A stretch of DNA of 52,308 nt, from the NCBI GenBank assembly GCA_025612375.1, contig JAAXKN010000031.1:1-52308 (forward strand), in the 5' to 3' direction. Positions 17,109 through 25,545 of the stretch are shown in pieces. The notes under the pieces are model-generated. The model made no database searches and was not told the DNA's origin. It saw nothing but the letters and a program-made list of their open reading frames with translations. Position 1 is the first letter of the stretch. Every line of letters begins with the position of its first letter. The position numbers and the translations under genes were made by a program. This stretch comes from Ignavibacteria bacterium. GTDB taxonomy: Bacteria; Bacteroidota; Ignavibacteria; Ignavibacteriales; SURF-24.

Positions 17109-19374
17109 TTCCTACTCCCAATGTTGGTATGATAAATGAGTTCTGAAATTTTACCGAGTCATCTCCTCCTCCTTCCTGAAGGTTGGGGTTAATGACTACA
17201 TAGTTCGGGTTATTATATGCATTTAGTACCTGGAGGTAAGGATTTACAAGAAACCTGCCCCATATGAATGAACCCGTAATTCCAAGGTCCAGCCTGTGGT
17301 GGTCCTCAGTTCTCCTTTGATTCTTTGCCCCGTCAATAGGCCGCCATACAATTGCGCTGCCCCAATTGCTTAAGTAGCTGTCGGAAATGCCTATCCTTTC
17401 ATCATATCCTCCCAGGTACTTGCCTGTGATATCAGTATAAGGAGTCCCCGTGGCATACGTCCAGAATGCGCTTAGCTTCCACTTTTCAGAAAGCTGAAAG
17501 CTCAAAAGTATCTTTACTGTGTGCCTTCTGTCGTAATTGGCGTAATAGGTGTATTCTTCACCATTCTTTACAGACCTGCCCAGTGAATATCCTATCCATC
17601 CCGTTACAGTCCCTTTTTCTTTTTTAAGCAGTACGTCTGCTCCGGCGGCATAGCCTTTCTCAAACCTGTACCTGGGGTAACTGTTATACGAAGACGCCAG
17701 GTTAGCCCTTGACTTATAATATGCTTCCACGTCAAGCTCTGTTTCCAGCGGCAGGCCGGTAATATTTATGCCGGCCGAGTAATGGTCCGAGCTCGAAGTG
17801 CTGCTTTTTGAGTCGGAGAGGAAGTAGACGGCAAATGGGGCATATATGCTCTCGGGCCTGTTTTCCTTTATTGTATAAAGAAACTGGTAGTACCTGCCAT
17901 AGTTTAAGCTAAGGCTCAGCCTTCCTGAAGGCTTAAAGTCAATTCCTGCTGAAAAAGAAGGGAAGAAGCGCTTCATCTTCTCAAGGCAGCTTCCTCTAAG
18001 CCCAAGCCTCAGGAACAGATTCTCCTGAAGTTTTATGTCGTCCGTGGCAAAAATGTTAAGCGTGTTTTCTGAGGCGTTGTAATTATATGGATTTGGAGCG
18101 TAATCAAAAAATGCCTCCTCTGGCGGGTTAATATAGTCTCTCAGGCCTGAATGCCCGATACTCCACGCATAACTTAGCTTCTGTACTTTATATTCAGCCC
18201 CGGCTTTTAATTCGTGATCTCTTAAAGAGAGTTCATAATCTGCCCTCAGGGTCAGGTCGGAAATCAGGTTGTCGAAAAAGACAGAACTGTTTTCAGTATT
18301 GCTCCCCATAAAAAAGTTACTCAGGTAGAGTTTTACGTTCAATGAGCTCATGCTGTTAAAAAGGTGCGTCCATTGAGAGTTTAGCAGCAGGTTTCCCCAG
18401 TAAGGTGAAACATTCTCATTCCTGGAATCAAAGCCGAGCAAAAGAACGTCTTTTGAATAAAAGGCGCTGGCATTAAGGAGATTATTTTCATCAAGAGGAA
18501 GCGTATACTTTGCATACCCGTCATAAAAGTAATAGGGAATTGAACGGCTGGAGATAAGGTTAAGCGCATCAAGATATGTCCTCCTTGCCGCGGCAGTAAA
18601 TGTCCCTTTTAACAGGGGGCCTTCAACATATGCCCTGGAGGATATTAGCCCCAGGGAGGCCGCTGTCCTGTATTCATCGCTTCTGCCAGTTTTTGTAGTA
18701 AGATCCAGAATGCCCGATAAGCTTCCGCCGGAACTTAAGGGATAATTGGACAGGTAGATCTTCTCACGGCTTATAATGTCGCTGTTTATGCTGGAGAAGA
18801 TTCCGCCAAGGTGATATGTATTATAAACAGGAACCCCGTCAAGCGAGACCATTGTCTCATCAAAATTACCGCCTCGTACATAAAGCTGATTGCCAATATC
18901 GTTTATTGAGTTTACTCCCGGCAGGGCGAACAATGCCCGGAAGGGATCGGCCTCACCAAACTGTGGAATACTCTTTAGGTCCCCGGGCTGAAGTTCATAC
19001 CCCTTGCTTTTGATCTCGTCATATTTTGAACTAACGACAGACACTTCTTCTGTTTTTATTGATGCCGGGTCAAGTTCAAAAAAAAGGCTCGTTTTTTCAT
19101 CCGGAATTATATTGCACTTCTTCTCAATAGCCTCATATCCCATCATCCTGGCCTGAACGGTATACTGGCCTCCGGGAAGCTCAATTTCAAAGTATCCCTT
19201 TGGGGTTGTCGAAGTACCTTTTCCTGTGCCCGAAATAATAATAGTTACGTCCGGCAGTCTCTGGGATGTTTTCTTGTCCAAAACAAACCCTTGCAGCCTC
19301 CCGGGGCGATTCTGCGCCGTTGCGGCACCGGGAAAAAGCAGGTTTAAGGCAATGACTGTTAAGATTATCCGCAT
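17098..19374 (-). CDS. TonB-dependent receptor with carboxypeptidase-regulatory-like N-terminus
   Basis: 758 aa. Signal peptide (to TAAQ... about residue 20), a carboxypeptidase-regulatory-like beta domain (about 25-105, GRLQGFVLDKKTSQRLPDVT), a plug domain (about 130-225, with VRGGNFDETMVSLDGVPVYN), then a 22-strand-type barrel ending in Phe (GVGIEF), the usual outer-membrane C-terminal signal. It imports a ligand using TonB energy. The DUF4249-type lipoprotein gene overlaps its end, and SLC45-like permeases lie on both sides, so a carbohydrate substrate is a reasonable guess. Confidence 0.92.
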   Translation of the reverse strand: MRIILTVIALNLLFPGAATAQNRPGRLQGFVLDKKTSQRLPDVTIIISGTGKGTSTTPKGYFEIELPGGQYTVQARMMGYEAIEKKCNIIPDEKTSLFFELDPASIKTEEVSVVSSKYDEIKSKGYELQPGDLKSIPQFGEADPFRALFALPGVNSINDIGNQLYVRGGNFDETMVSLDGVPVYNTYHLGGIFSSINSDIISREKIYLSNYPLSSGGSLSGILDLTTKTGRSDEYRTAASLGLISSRAYVEGPLLKGTFTAAARRTYLDALNLISSRSIPYYFYDGYAKYTLPLDENNLLNASAFYSKDVLLLGFDSRNENVSPYWGNLLLNSQWTHLFNSMSSLNVKLYLSNFFMGSNTENSSVFFDNLISDLTLRADYELSLRDHELKAGAEYKVQKLSYAWSIGHSGLRDYINPPEEAFFDYAPNPYNYNASENTLNIFATDDIKLQENLFLRLGLRGSCLEKMKRFFPSFSAGIDFKPSGRLSLSLNYGRYYQFLYTIKENRPESIYAPFAVYFLSDSKSSTSSSDHYSAGINITGLPLETELDVEAYYKSRANLASSYNSYPRYRFEKGYAAGADVLLKKEKGTVTGWIGYSLGRSVKNGEEYTYYANYDRRHTVKILLSFQLSEKWKLSAFWTYATGTPYTDITGKYLGGYDERIGISDSYLSNWGSAIVWRPIDGAKNQRRTEDHHRLDLGITGSFIWGRFLVNPYLQVLNAYNNPNYVVINPNLQEGGGDDSVKFQNSFIIPTLGVGIEF

Positions 19375-19546
19375 AAGATTTTATGTAATAAGTGATTTAT
19401 TTCAATGACTAATATTCATTCCCGGAACTTAATCCTGTGTTATAAATCTCATTTCTTTTACATATGCATATGGTCTCGCGGGGATTATGTCCGGAAAATT
19501 AGCTAAAAATTTATAAAATCCCGCATCAGGAAGCGCTGAAAACAAA

Positions 19547-19578
19547 AAAGCCTTAAAACGTTTCTATTTTAAGGCTTT
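19547..19578 (-). terminator. Intrinsic terminator of the minus-strand MFS gene
   Basis: Perfect 12-bp stem (19547-19558 with 19567-19578), 8-base loop, followed on the minus strand by a T-rich tail (TTTTG TTTT pattern). It lies 35 bp beyond the transporter stop. Confidence 0.85.
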
Positions 19579-19612
19579 AACGTTAAATGGGGCAGATGCC
19601 CTCATTCATAAC

Positions 19613-20917
19613 CTATTTTTCATCCACGTCTTTAACAAACATTACCATTATTCCTGCCAGTATCATTGAGGCTCCGCCAAGCAGAAGCGCGTAAATTGCC
19701 TCATTCTGAAGGAAGGTCTTCATGAAAAATCCCAGTATGGCTGAGGCCAGGATCTGCGGAATAACAATAAAGAAGTTGAAAATTCCCATGTAAACACCCA
19801 TCTTCTCCGGCGGAAGCGCGCCGGCTAAAATGGCATATGGCATTGAAAGTATGCTAGCCCAGGCAAGCCCTATTCCAAGCATCGAAATTATGAGAATGTT
19901 AGGGTCTCCTACAACATAAAAAGATGCCAGCCCGAGGCCGCCAATTACAAGACTCAGCATGTGTACAAACTTGCGGCTTGTATGCTTTGCAATCAATGGA
20001 AGCAGAAATGCACATACAGCGGCAAAACCGTTGTAGGCTGCAAAAAGGACTCCAACCCAGTTGGCGCCTTCATTGTACGCGGCGCTGGCCGTGTCAACTG
20101 TGTGGTAAATGTGCTTTGTAACGGCTGGAGTGGTATAGATCCACATTGCAAAGAGGGCAAACCACGTAAAAAACTGCACCACTGCCAGCTGGGCCATGGT
20201 TTTCGGTATCTGTACAAAACTCTTAAATATGTCCTTTACGCCTGCCATAATGCCTGCGCTTTCACTTTTCTCTTTCCTGAAGGCTTCCAGGTCCTTTGGC
20301 GGATATTCCTTTGTCTTTACAACAGTCCATACAACTGCCGTTATAAAGGCCGCGGCACCGGCATAAAATGAATATTTTACTGATGCCGGAATCTCACCTT
20401 CAGCTGCAACATTGCTGACGTGAAACCAGTGGTCAAATATATAGGGAAGTGCCGAGGCTACAACGGCGCCAATGCCAATAAAAAAGCTCTGTATTGCAAA
20501 ACCCATCGTTCTCTGCTCTGAGGGCAGAAGATCTGCTACTAAAGCCCTGAAAGGCTCCATTGAAACATTTATGGATGCATCCATTATCCAGAGCATGCCT
20601 GCGGCAACCCAGAGGTAAGGCGAGTTAGGCATTATAAGAAGCGCAAGTGAAGCCAGTATGGCTCCGGTTAAAAAGTAAGGCCTCCTGCGTCCTAAGCGCC
20701 CCCACGTGCGGTCGCTCATATAACCGATAATAGGCTGAATAATTAAACCTGTAGTTGGAGCTGCAATCCACAGTATGGGAATATTGTCTACACTTGCCCC
20801 TAAGGTCTGAAAAATCCTGCTCGTGTTTGCATTCTGCAGCGCAAAACCGAACTGTATTCCCAGAAAACCAAAACTCATATTCCAGATCTGCCAGAAATTT
20901 AACCGCTTTTTTTCCAT
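19613..20917 (-). CDS. MFS transporter, SLC45/GPH-like sugar permease (second copy)
   Basis: About 434 aa, 12 transmembrane helices. It shares with the 14518 gene the GRRRPYFLTGA loop and the late KMGVYMGIFNFFIVIPQ helix (KSRMGFYMGIFNLSVVIPQ in the other), so the two are paralogues. A long central cytoplasmic loop is present. Start ATG 20917 (MEKKRLNFWQIWNM) is chosen because an AAGGA ribosome site lies just upstream; the longer in-frame extension is non-conserved. Likely role is sugar uptake across the inner membrane. The 245-bp upstream gap is shared with the divergent fni gene. Confidence 0.87.
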   Translation of the reverse strand: MEKKRLNFWQIWNMSFGFLGIQFGFALQNANTSRIFQTLGASVDNIPILWIAAPTTGLIIQPIIGYMSDRTWGRLGRRRPYFLTGAILASLALLIMPNSPYLWVAAGMLWIMDASINVSMEPFRALVADLLPSEQRTMGFAIQSFFIGIGAVVASALPYIFDHWFHVSNVAAEGEIPASVKYSFYAGAAAFITAVVWTVVKTKEYPPKDLEAFRKEKSESAGIMAGVKDIFKSFVQIPKTMAQLAVVQFFTWFALFAMWIYTTPAVTKHIYHTVDTASAAYNEGANWVGVLFAAYNGFAAVCAFLLPLIAKHTSRKFVHMLSLVIGGLGLASFYVVGDPNILIISMLGIGLAWASILSMPYAILAGALPPEKMGVYMGIFNFFIVIPQILASAILGFFMKTFLQNEAIYALLLGGASMILAGIMVMFVKDVDEK

Positions 20918-21149
20918 TTTACCGGTCCTTTTTATGAAGTTTGAACCCAAAGAACACATTTTTTAGTGGCAGAAAATTTAGCTGATTTTAACCTCCAAAT
21001 CAAATTTTAGGCGCGGGATTTCTTAAAAAAATTGTTTTTAAGCTCTATCCTCAAGGCTCCGGGTTTCTAAAAACACGAAAAAAATCGCGCAAAATAAGGA
21101 TTTTATCGGATAATTTTTATATTTTCCATTCAATTATTATTACTAACAA

Positions 21150-21157
21150 TATTTTTG
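21150..21157 (+). promoter_or_regulatory. Possible Bacteroidota-type -7 element before fni
   Basis: TATTTTTG fits TAnnTTTG. It ends four bases before the fni ATG, so a transcript from it would be leaderless or nearly so. No clear -33 TTG element was found, so this is weak. Confidence 0.3.
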
Positions 21158-21161
21158 CCTG

Positions 21162-22211
21162 ATGGATAATGCTTCTTCGGGAGAGATCCCAAAAAGAAAA
21201 AAAGAGCATCTTGAGCTGTGCCTGACAGATAAAGTCGCCTTTAGGAAAAAAAGTAGCGGCCTCGGGAGCTATGAGTTTATCCATTACGCAATAACCGAGG
21301 TTGAACTAGAAAAACTCGACTTAAGCCGCGATTTCTTCGGCTTTAAGATTAACTATCCTTTTCTTATCTCCTGCATGACCGGGGGTACTGGCGAAGCTGA
21401 AAATATTAACGCTCAGCTTGCCGTTGCCGCCAGTGAACTTAATATTCCGATCGGCGTCGGCAGCCAGCGCCAGGCGCTCGAAAACAGCCGGTTTGCCGAA
21501 TCCTACAAAACTGTAAGAAAAAACGCGCCTAAGGTCCCGGTCTTAGCCAATATCGGTGCCGCCCAGGTTGTACAGATGAACTCCATTCATGACGTCCAGT
21601 ACCTGATAGACCTCGTTGAGGCACAGGCGCTCGTAATCCACCTTAACCCGCTGCAGGAACTGATGCAGAAAGACGGGGACACAAATTTTAAGGGGCTCTT
21701 GAAGAAAATTGAATGGATTGCTGGTGGCGTAAAAACACCCGTAATTGCAAAGGAAGTCGGTGCAGGCATAAGCCTGAAAGCTGCGGAAAAGCTCCTTCAG
21801 GCAGGCGTTAAGGCAATTGACGTTGCAGGAGCCGGCGGCACAAGCTGGGCCGGAGTGGAAATCCTTAGAAATAAAGAAGAGAAAAATTCAGACTTCTGGG
21901 ACTGGGGCCTTCCAACCTCGTACTGCATTAAGGAAGTTAGAAAATTAAAAAATGAGTTTGATTTCATCCTTATTGGCTCCGGCGGCATAAATTCCGGGAT
22001 GGACGCGGCTAAGGCTATCGCACTCGGGGCAGACATGACTGCCTCGGCCAGGACTGTCCTTCAGAAACTTAATAAAGATGGAATACAGGGCGTTAAAGAC
22101 CTCGTTAGAGACTGGTTTAATACCGTGAAAAATGTTATGTATCTTACCGGCTCTGAGAGTCCGGACGAGCTAAGGAACCAAAAACTGATTAATAAAGAGG
22201 AGTTGTATTGA
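21162..22211 (+). CDS. fni: Isopentenyl-diphosphate delta-isomerase, type II (FMN)
   Basis: 349 aa, standard length. FMN-barrel motifs: MTGGTGEAENINAQLA (about 75-90), GVGSQRQALE, the substrate/metal-site segment HLNPLQELMQKDGD, AGAGGTSWAGVE and GSGGINSGMDAAKAIALGAD. It interconverts IPP and DMAPP with reduced FMN and NAD(P)H. The gene overlaps the prenyl synthase gene by 4 bp, which indicates a two-step isoprenoid operon. ATG at 21162 has no clear ribosome site and lies directly behind a candidate promoter element. Confidence 0.96.
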   Translation: MDNASSGEIPKRKKEHLELCLTDKVAFRKKSSGLGSYEFIHYAITEVELEKLDLSRDFFGFKINYPFLISCMTGGTGEAENINAQLAVAASELNIPIGVGSQRQALENSRFAESYKTVRKNAPKVPVLANIGAAQVVQMNSIHDVQYLIDLVEAQALVIHLNPLQELMQKDGDTNFKGLLKKIEWIAGGVKTPVIAKEVGAGISLKAAEKLLQAGVKAIDVAGAGGTSWAGVEILRNKEEKNSDFWDWGLPTSYCIKEVRKLKNEFDFILIGSGGINSGMDAAKAIALGADMTASARTVLQKLNKDGIQGVKDLVRDWFNTVKNVMYLTGSESPDELRNQKLINKEELY

Positions 22212-23200
22212 AACTTAATCAAAATGAATTTGCCGGACTTTATGAAAAGCAGAGAATTAAAATTGAAGATAAAATTTCCAGGCTTTTGTTAAAACGTAAA
22301 CCTGAATCTCTTTATGCCCCGTGTGAATATATTATGCAGAGCGGAGGAAAAAGACTTAGACCGCTTCTGGTGCTCTTTTCAGCCCGCGCTGCCGGAGGCA
22401 GCTTTAACCAGGCCTATAATGCTGCCGTTGCCGTGGAACTGCTGCATAACTTTACACTCGTGCACGACGACATTATGGATAACGCCGACAAAAGACGCGG
22501 CAGGCTTACTACTCATAAAAAGTACGACCTCTCAACGGCTATTTTAACCGGCGATAACCTCCTTGCCGTGGCGTACCTGACTTTACTCAAGGACTGCAGG
22601 GAAAACGACAAGTCTGTCCTTGCTGCCTTTACTCAGGGCGTTATTGAGGTCTGCGAAGGGCAGAGCCTGGATAAGGATTTTGAGGTAAGAAAGGACGTAT
22701 CTTTAGATGAATACCTGGAGATGATAAATAAAAAAACGGCTGCTCTTCTTGAAGTCTGCTGCTCTGTAGGAGCCCAGATTGCAGGAGGGGATAAGAAAAC
22801 GGTTAAAGCCCTCTCTTTATACGGCCGCAGCCTCGGAACTGCTTTCCAGCTCCAGGACGACCTCCTCGATATTACGGCAAAGGAGACAGAATTCGGGAAA
22901 ATTATCGGCGGCGACCTGGTCGAAGGCAAAAAAACTTTCCTCTTTATTAAGGCTCTCGAAAAAGCAGGCGGAAAGGATAAGAAAATGCTCCTCGAGGTAA
23001 TAAAAAATAAGGGAATTGAGAAAAAAAGGGTCGGTGAATATAAAGAGATCTATTCAAGGCTAGGCGTCCTCCAGGAGACTCAAAAGGAGATTGAACACTA
23101 TACACAGCTCGCCTTAAAAAGCCTTAAGGCAGTTAAGGATGAAAAAGCCCGCGGCGCCCTGGAATGGCTGGCTGAATCTCTTATAAAGAGAAATAAATAA
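22208..23200 (+). CDS. Polyprenyl (probably farnesyl/geranylgeranyl) diphosphate synthase
   Basis: 330 aa, all-helical trans-prenyltransferase. First aspartate motif LVHDDIMDNADKRRG (near residue 90), second motif FQLQDDLLDI (near 220), plus GGKRLRP near residue 45. The fifth residue before the first motif is Phe; in archaeal-type enzymes an aromatic there blocks longer chains, so a C15-C20 product is likely. That is inference from position only. TTG start overlaps fni by 4 bp. It would supply precursors for quinones, carotenoids or undecaprenyl synthesis. Confidence 0.92.
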   Translation: MKLNQNEFAGLYEKQRIKIEDKISRLLLKRKPESLYAPCEYIMQSGGKRLRPLLVLFSARAAGGSFNQAYNAAVAVELLHNFTLVHDDIMDNADKRRGRLTTHKKYDLSTAILTGDNLLAVAYLTLLKDCRENDKSVLAAFTQGVIEVCEGQSLDKDFEVRKDVSLDEYLEMINKKTAALLEVCCSVGAQIAGGDKKTVKALSLYGRSLGTAFQLQDDLLDITAKETEFGKIIGGDLVEGKKTFLFIKALEKAGGKDKKMLLEVIKNKGIEKKRVGEYKEIYSRLGVLQETQKEIEHYTQLALKSLKAVKDEKARGALEWLAESLIKRNK

Positions 23201-23208
23201 ATTGATAG

Positions 23209-23228
23209 TTTCAGTATATTGACTGAAA
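23209..23228. repeat. 7-bp inverted repeat between isoprenoid and PTS genes
   Basis: TTTCAGT and ACTGAAA are exact inverses around a 6-base spacer, 8 bp after the prenyl synthase stop. It could be a weak terminator or an operator for the ptsH-ptsI pair downstream; no T-run follows. Confidence 0.45.
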
Positions 23229-23295
23229 TTTATAGTTAAACGGATTTTTAAAGATTATTTTAAATTATTTTAACATTAAAGGTTTCACTTATAAA

Positions 23296-23562
23296 ATGGT
23301 TGAAAGGAAAGTTGTAATTGTTAATAACGCAGGACTCCATACGCGCCCTGCGGCTACGATTGTAAAACTTGCGGCTAAGTACAAATCGGAATTTTTTATC
23401 AATAAGGACGGACTTAACATAAACGGCAAGAGCATTATTGGTGTTATGACACTGGCTGCCGAAAAAGGCTCTGAGCTCACACTGGTTTTTGAAGGGGAAG
23501 ATGAAAACGAAGCTGCCGAGGAAATATCTAATTACTTTAACAGGGGCTTTGACGAACTGTGA
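23296..23562 (+). CDS. ptsH: PTS phosphocarrier protein HPr
   Basis: 88 aa, normal HPr length. The phosphorylatable His15 lies in NNAGLHTRPA, and the regulatory Ser46 lies in INGKSIIGVM, both at canonical positions. His15 takes phosphate from Enzyme I; Ser46 is the target of HPr kinase where that enzyme exists, hinting at a regulatory role. ptsI overlaps the end by 4 bp (GTGA). No Enzyme II gene is present in the window. ATG at 23296. Confidence 0.96.
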   Translation: MVERKVVIVNNAGLHTRPAATIVKLAAKYKSEFFINKDGLNINGKSIIGVMTLAAEKGSELTLVFEGEDENEAAEEISNYFNRGFDEL

Positions 23563-25316
23563 AAAAGTTAAATGTTGCGGATTCAAATATATTAAATGGA
23601 ATTGCTGCCGCCCCCGGTATTGCAATTGCCCATGCCTACCTCTATGAGAAGGAAAAGCTTGAGATCAAGGACGGTATCGTAACAGATATTCCTGAGGCAA
23701 TTGAAAACCTCAAAGAGGCAATTGAAAGATCCAAGTACGAGCTCAGAAAGGTCTTTGATATAGCTATTGAAAAAATGGGGAAAAACAGGGCCGCCATTTT
23801 TGAAGCCCAGCTCATGATTTTAGACGACCCTGTTTTAATCGATCAGATTGTAAAAAGAATTGAATCTGAAAGAAGACTCCCTGAATTTATTGTAAACGAC
23901 GAGATTACCCGCTACCAGGAGCTCATGAACGCTTCTGACGAACTCTATATGAAGGAAAGAAGCCAGGATATTGAGGACATTAAAAACAGGATTATAAGGA
24001 ACCTCCAGAAAAAAAGGCTCCAGTCCAAGATCACAAACCAGGTTATTGTCGTTACTTCTTCTCTTACGCCGGCCGATACAATACTTTTCTCTAAAAGTAA
24101 CGTTAAAGGCTATATTACAGATTTCGGCGGTCTTACCTCGCACGCCGCAATTGTATCGCGTTCGCTTAAAATTCCGGCTGTAGTCGGAACACACGACGCA
24201 ACGGCAAAAATTAAAGACGGCGACCTGGTTATTATGGACGGCTTCCACGGAATTGTCATATTAAAGCCCGATGAGACGCAGCTTAACTTCTACAGGAATA
24301 AAATTGAAAAGCTCACACAGTTCGACAAGGAACTGGCTGGACTGAAAGATGAGCCCGCCGTTACTCTGGACGGCCATGAGATCATTATCCGCGGCAATAT
24401 TGATATTACAGACGAAGTGGACTATTTAATTGAAAACGGGGCCAAGGGAATAGGTCTACTAAGAACTGAACAGGTCTTTGGAGGCCTGGACACATTCCCG
24501 GGAGAAGACGAGCAGTACCTGGCTTACCACGAACTGGCCGAGAAAATTTATCCCGAGTATGTCATTATCCGTGCCTTTGACGTCGGGGGCGATAAGTTCC
24601 TCCCGCACGACGTCAAGGAGCCAAACCCCTTCTTAGGCTGGAGGGGGATAAGATTTCTCCTGGATAACCCCGAAATTTTCAAGACACAGATCAGGGCTGT
24701 CTTAAGGGCAAGCGTTCACAAGAACGTTAAACTCATGCTCCCAATGGTGGTCTCCCTGGAAGAGGTCAAAAGATCCAAGGCGCTTGTCAAAGAGTGCAAA
24801 GAGGAATTAAAAAAAGAACACCTGAAGTACGACTCCCATCTTCAGCTCGGAATTATGATAGAAGTGCCCTCGGCTGCCGTGCTGGCAAAGGAGTTTGCCG
24901 ACGAGGTGGATTTCTTAAGCATCGGCACAAACGACCTCATTCAGTTCGTCCTGGCGGTCGACCGTGGAAATGAAATTGTTTCCATGCTATACCAGGAGTT
25001 CCACCCGGCTGTTATAAGAACTATCAATCAGATAATTAAAAACGGCCAGAGAGGCCACGCGTTTGTAAGCATGTGCGGCGAAATGGCAGGCGACACAATT
25101 GCAATACCACTTCTTGTCGGAATGGGGCTGGATTCGCTTAGCGTTTCTCCTTCTTCAATCCCGTACATTAAAAGGATCATCAGGAGCCTCAGCTATCAAA
25201 AGGCGCAGGAGATGGCTAACGAATGCCTGGGCTACGGCTCGCTCCAGGAAGTATCGGAAAGAATTGAAAAGTTCTTCTCGGAGAATTTAATTGAGCAGAC
25301 CAATAACTTTTTGTAA
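23559..25316 (+). CDS. ptsI: PTS Enzyme I (phosphoenolpyruvate-protein phosphotransferase)
   Basis: 585 aa, full length. The phospho-accepting His195 lies in GGLTSHAAIVSRS. The PEP-binding barrel in the C-terminal half carries LLRTEQVFGG, SIGTNDLIQFVLAVDRGN and the catalytic Cys506 in MCGEMAGD. It moves phosphate from PEP to HPr. GTG start overlaps ptsH by 4 bp, so translation is coupled. With no Enzyme II nearby the pair may serve regulation or a distant permease. A GTAGGGGCG-type palindromic element lies downstream. Confidence 0.96.
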   Translation: MKKLNVADSNILNGIAAAPGIAIAHAYLYEKEKLEIKDGIVTDIPEAIENLKEAIERSKYELRKVFDIAIEKMGKNRAAIFEAQLMILDDPVLIDQIVKRIESERRLPEFIVNDEITRYQELMNASDELYMKERSQDIEDIKNRIIRNLQKKRLQSKITNQVIVVTSSLTPADTILFSKSNVKGYITDFGGLTSHAAIVSRSLKIPAVVGTHDATAKIKDGDLVIMDGFHGIVILKPDETQLNFYRNKIEKLTQFDKELAGLKDEPAVTLDGHEIIIRGNIDITDEVDYLIENGAKGIGLLRTEQVFGGLDTFPGEDEQYLAYHELAEKIYPEYVIIRAFDVGGDKFLPHDVKEPNPFLGWRGIRFLLDNPEIFKTQIRAVLRASVHKNVKLMLPMVVSLEEVKRSKALVKECKEELKKEHLKYDSHLQLGIMIEVPSAAVLAKEFADEVDFLSIGTNDLIQFVLAVDRGNEIVSMLYQEFHPAVIRTINQIIKNGQRGHAFVSMCGEMAGDTIAIPLLVGMGLDSLSVSPSSIPYIKRIIRSLSYQKAQEMANECLGYGSLQEVSERIEKFFSENLIEQTNNFL

Positions 25317-25436
25317 GGCAGGGAAAAATAAACGGGGATATTCCCTAAAATATCCTTTCATAACGATATATTTTTTCCTTATACTGTAGGTATAGGCTGT
25401 TTTCATATGCCTTATGGCCTTTTGAATCCAGTTTCT

Positions 25437-25463
25437 GTAGGGGCGGGCGGCGCTCGCCCTTAC
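25437..25463. repeat. GC-rich palindromic element downstream of ptsI
   Basis: Arms GTAGGGGCG and CGCCCTTAC (9 bp with one G-T pair) around a short GC loop, in an otherwise AT-rich 226-bp gap. It looks like a dispersed intergenic palindrome rather than a terminator, since no T-run follows. Another copy was not seen in this window. Confidence 0.5.
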
Positions 25464-25545
25464 GATGACAAATTTTAGGCCGTCCATAATGTAAAGGCTT
25501 CGTAATCAGCATCTGTCTTTCTTCAATTAAAATATTAATATTTTG

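Noticed and set aside
25287-25487. 66-aa minus-strand ORF downstream of ptsI
   Set aside because: It runs through the palindromic GC-rich element and intergenic DNA, overlaps the ptsI end and shows no protein-like features.
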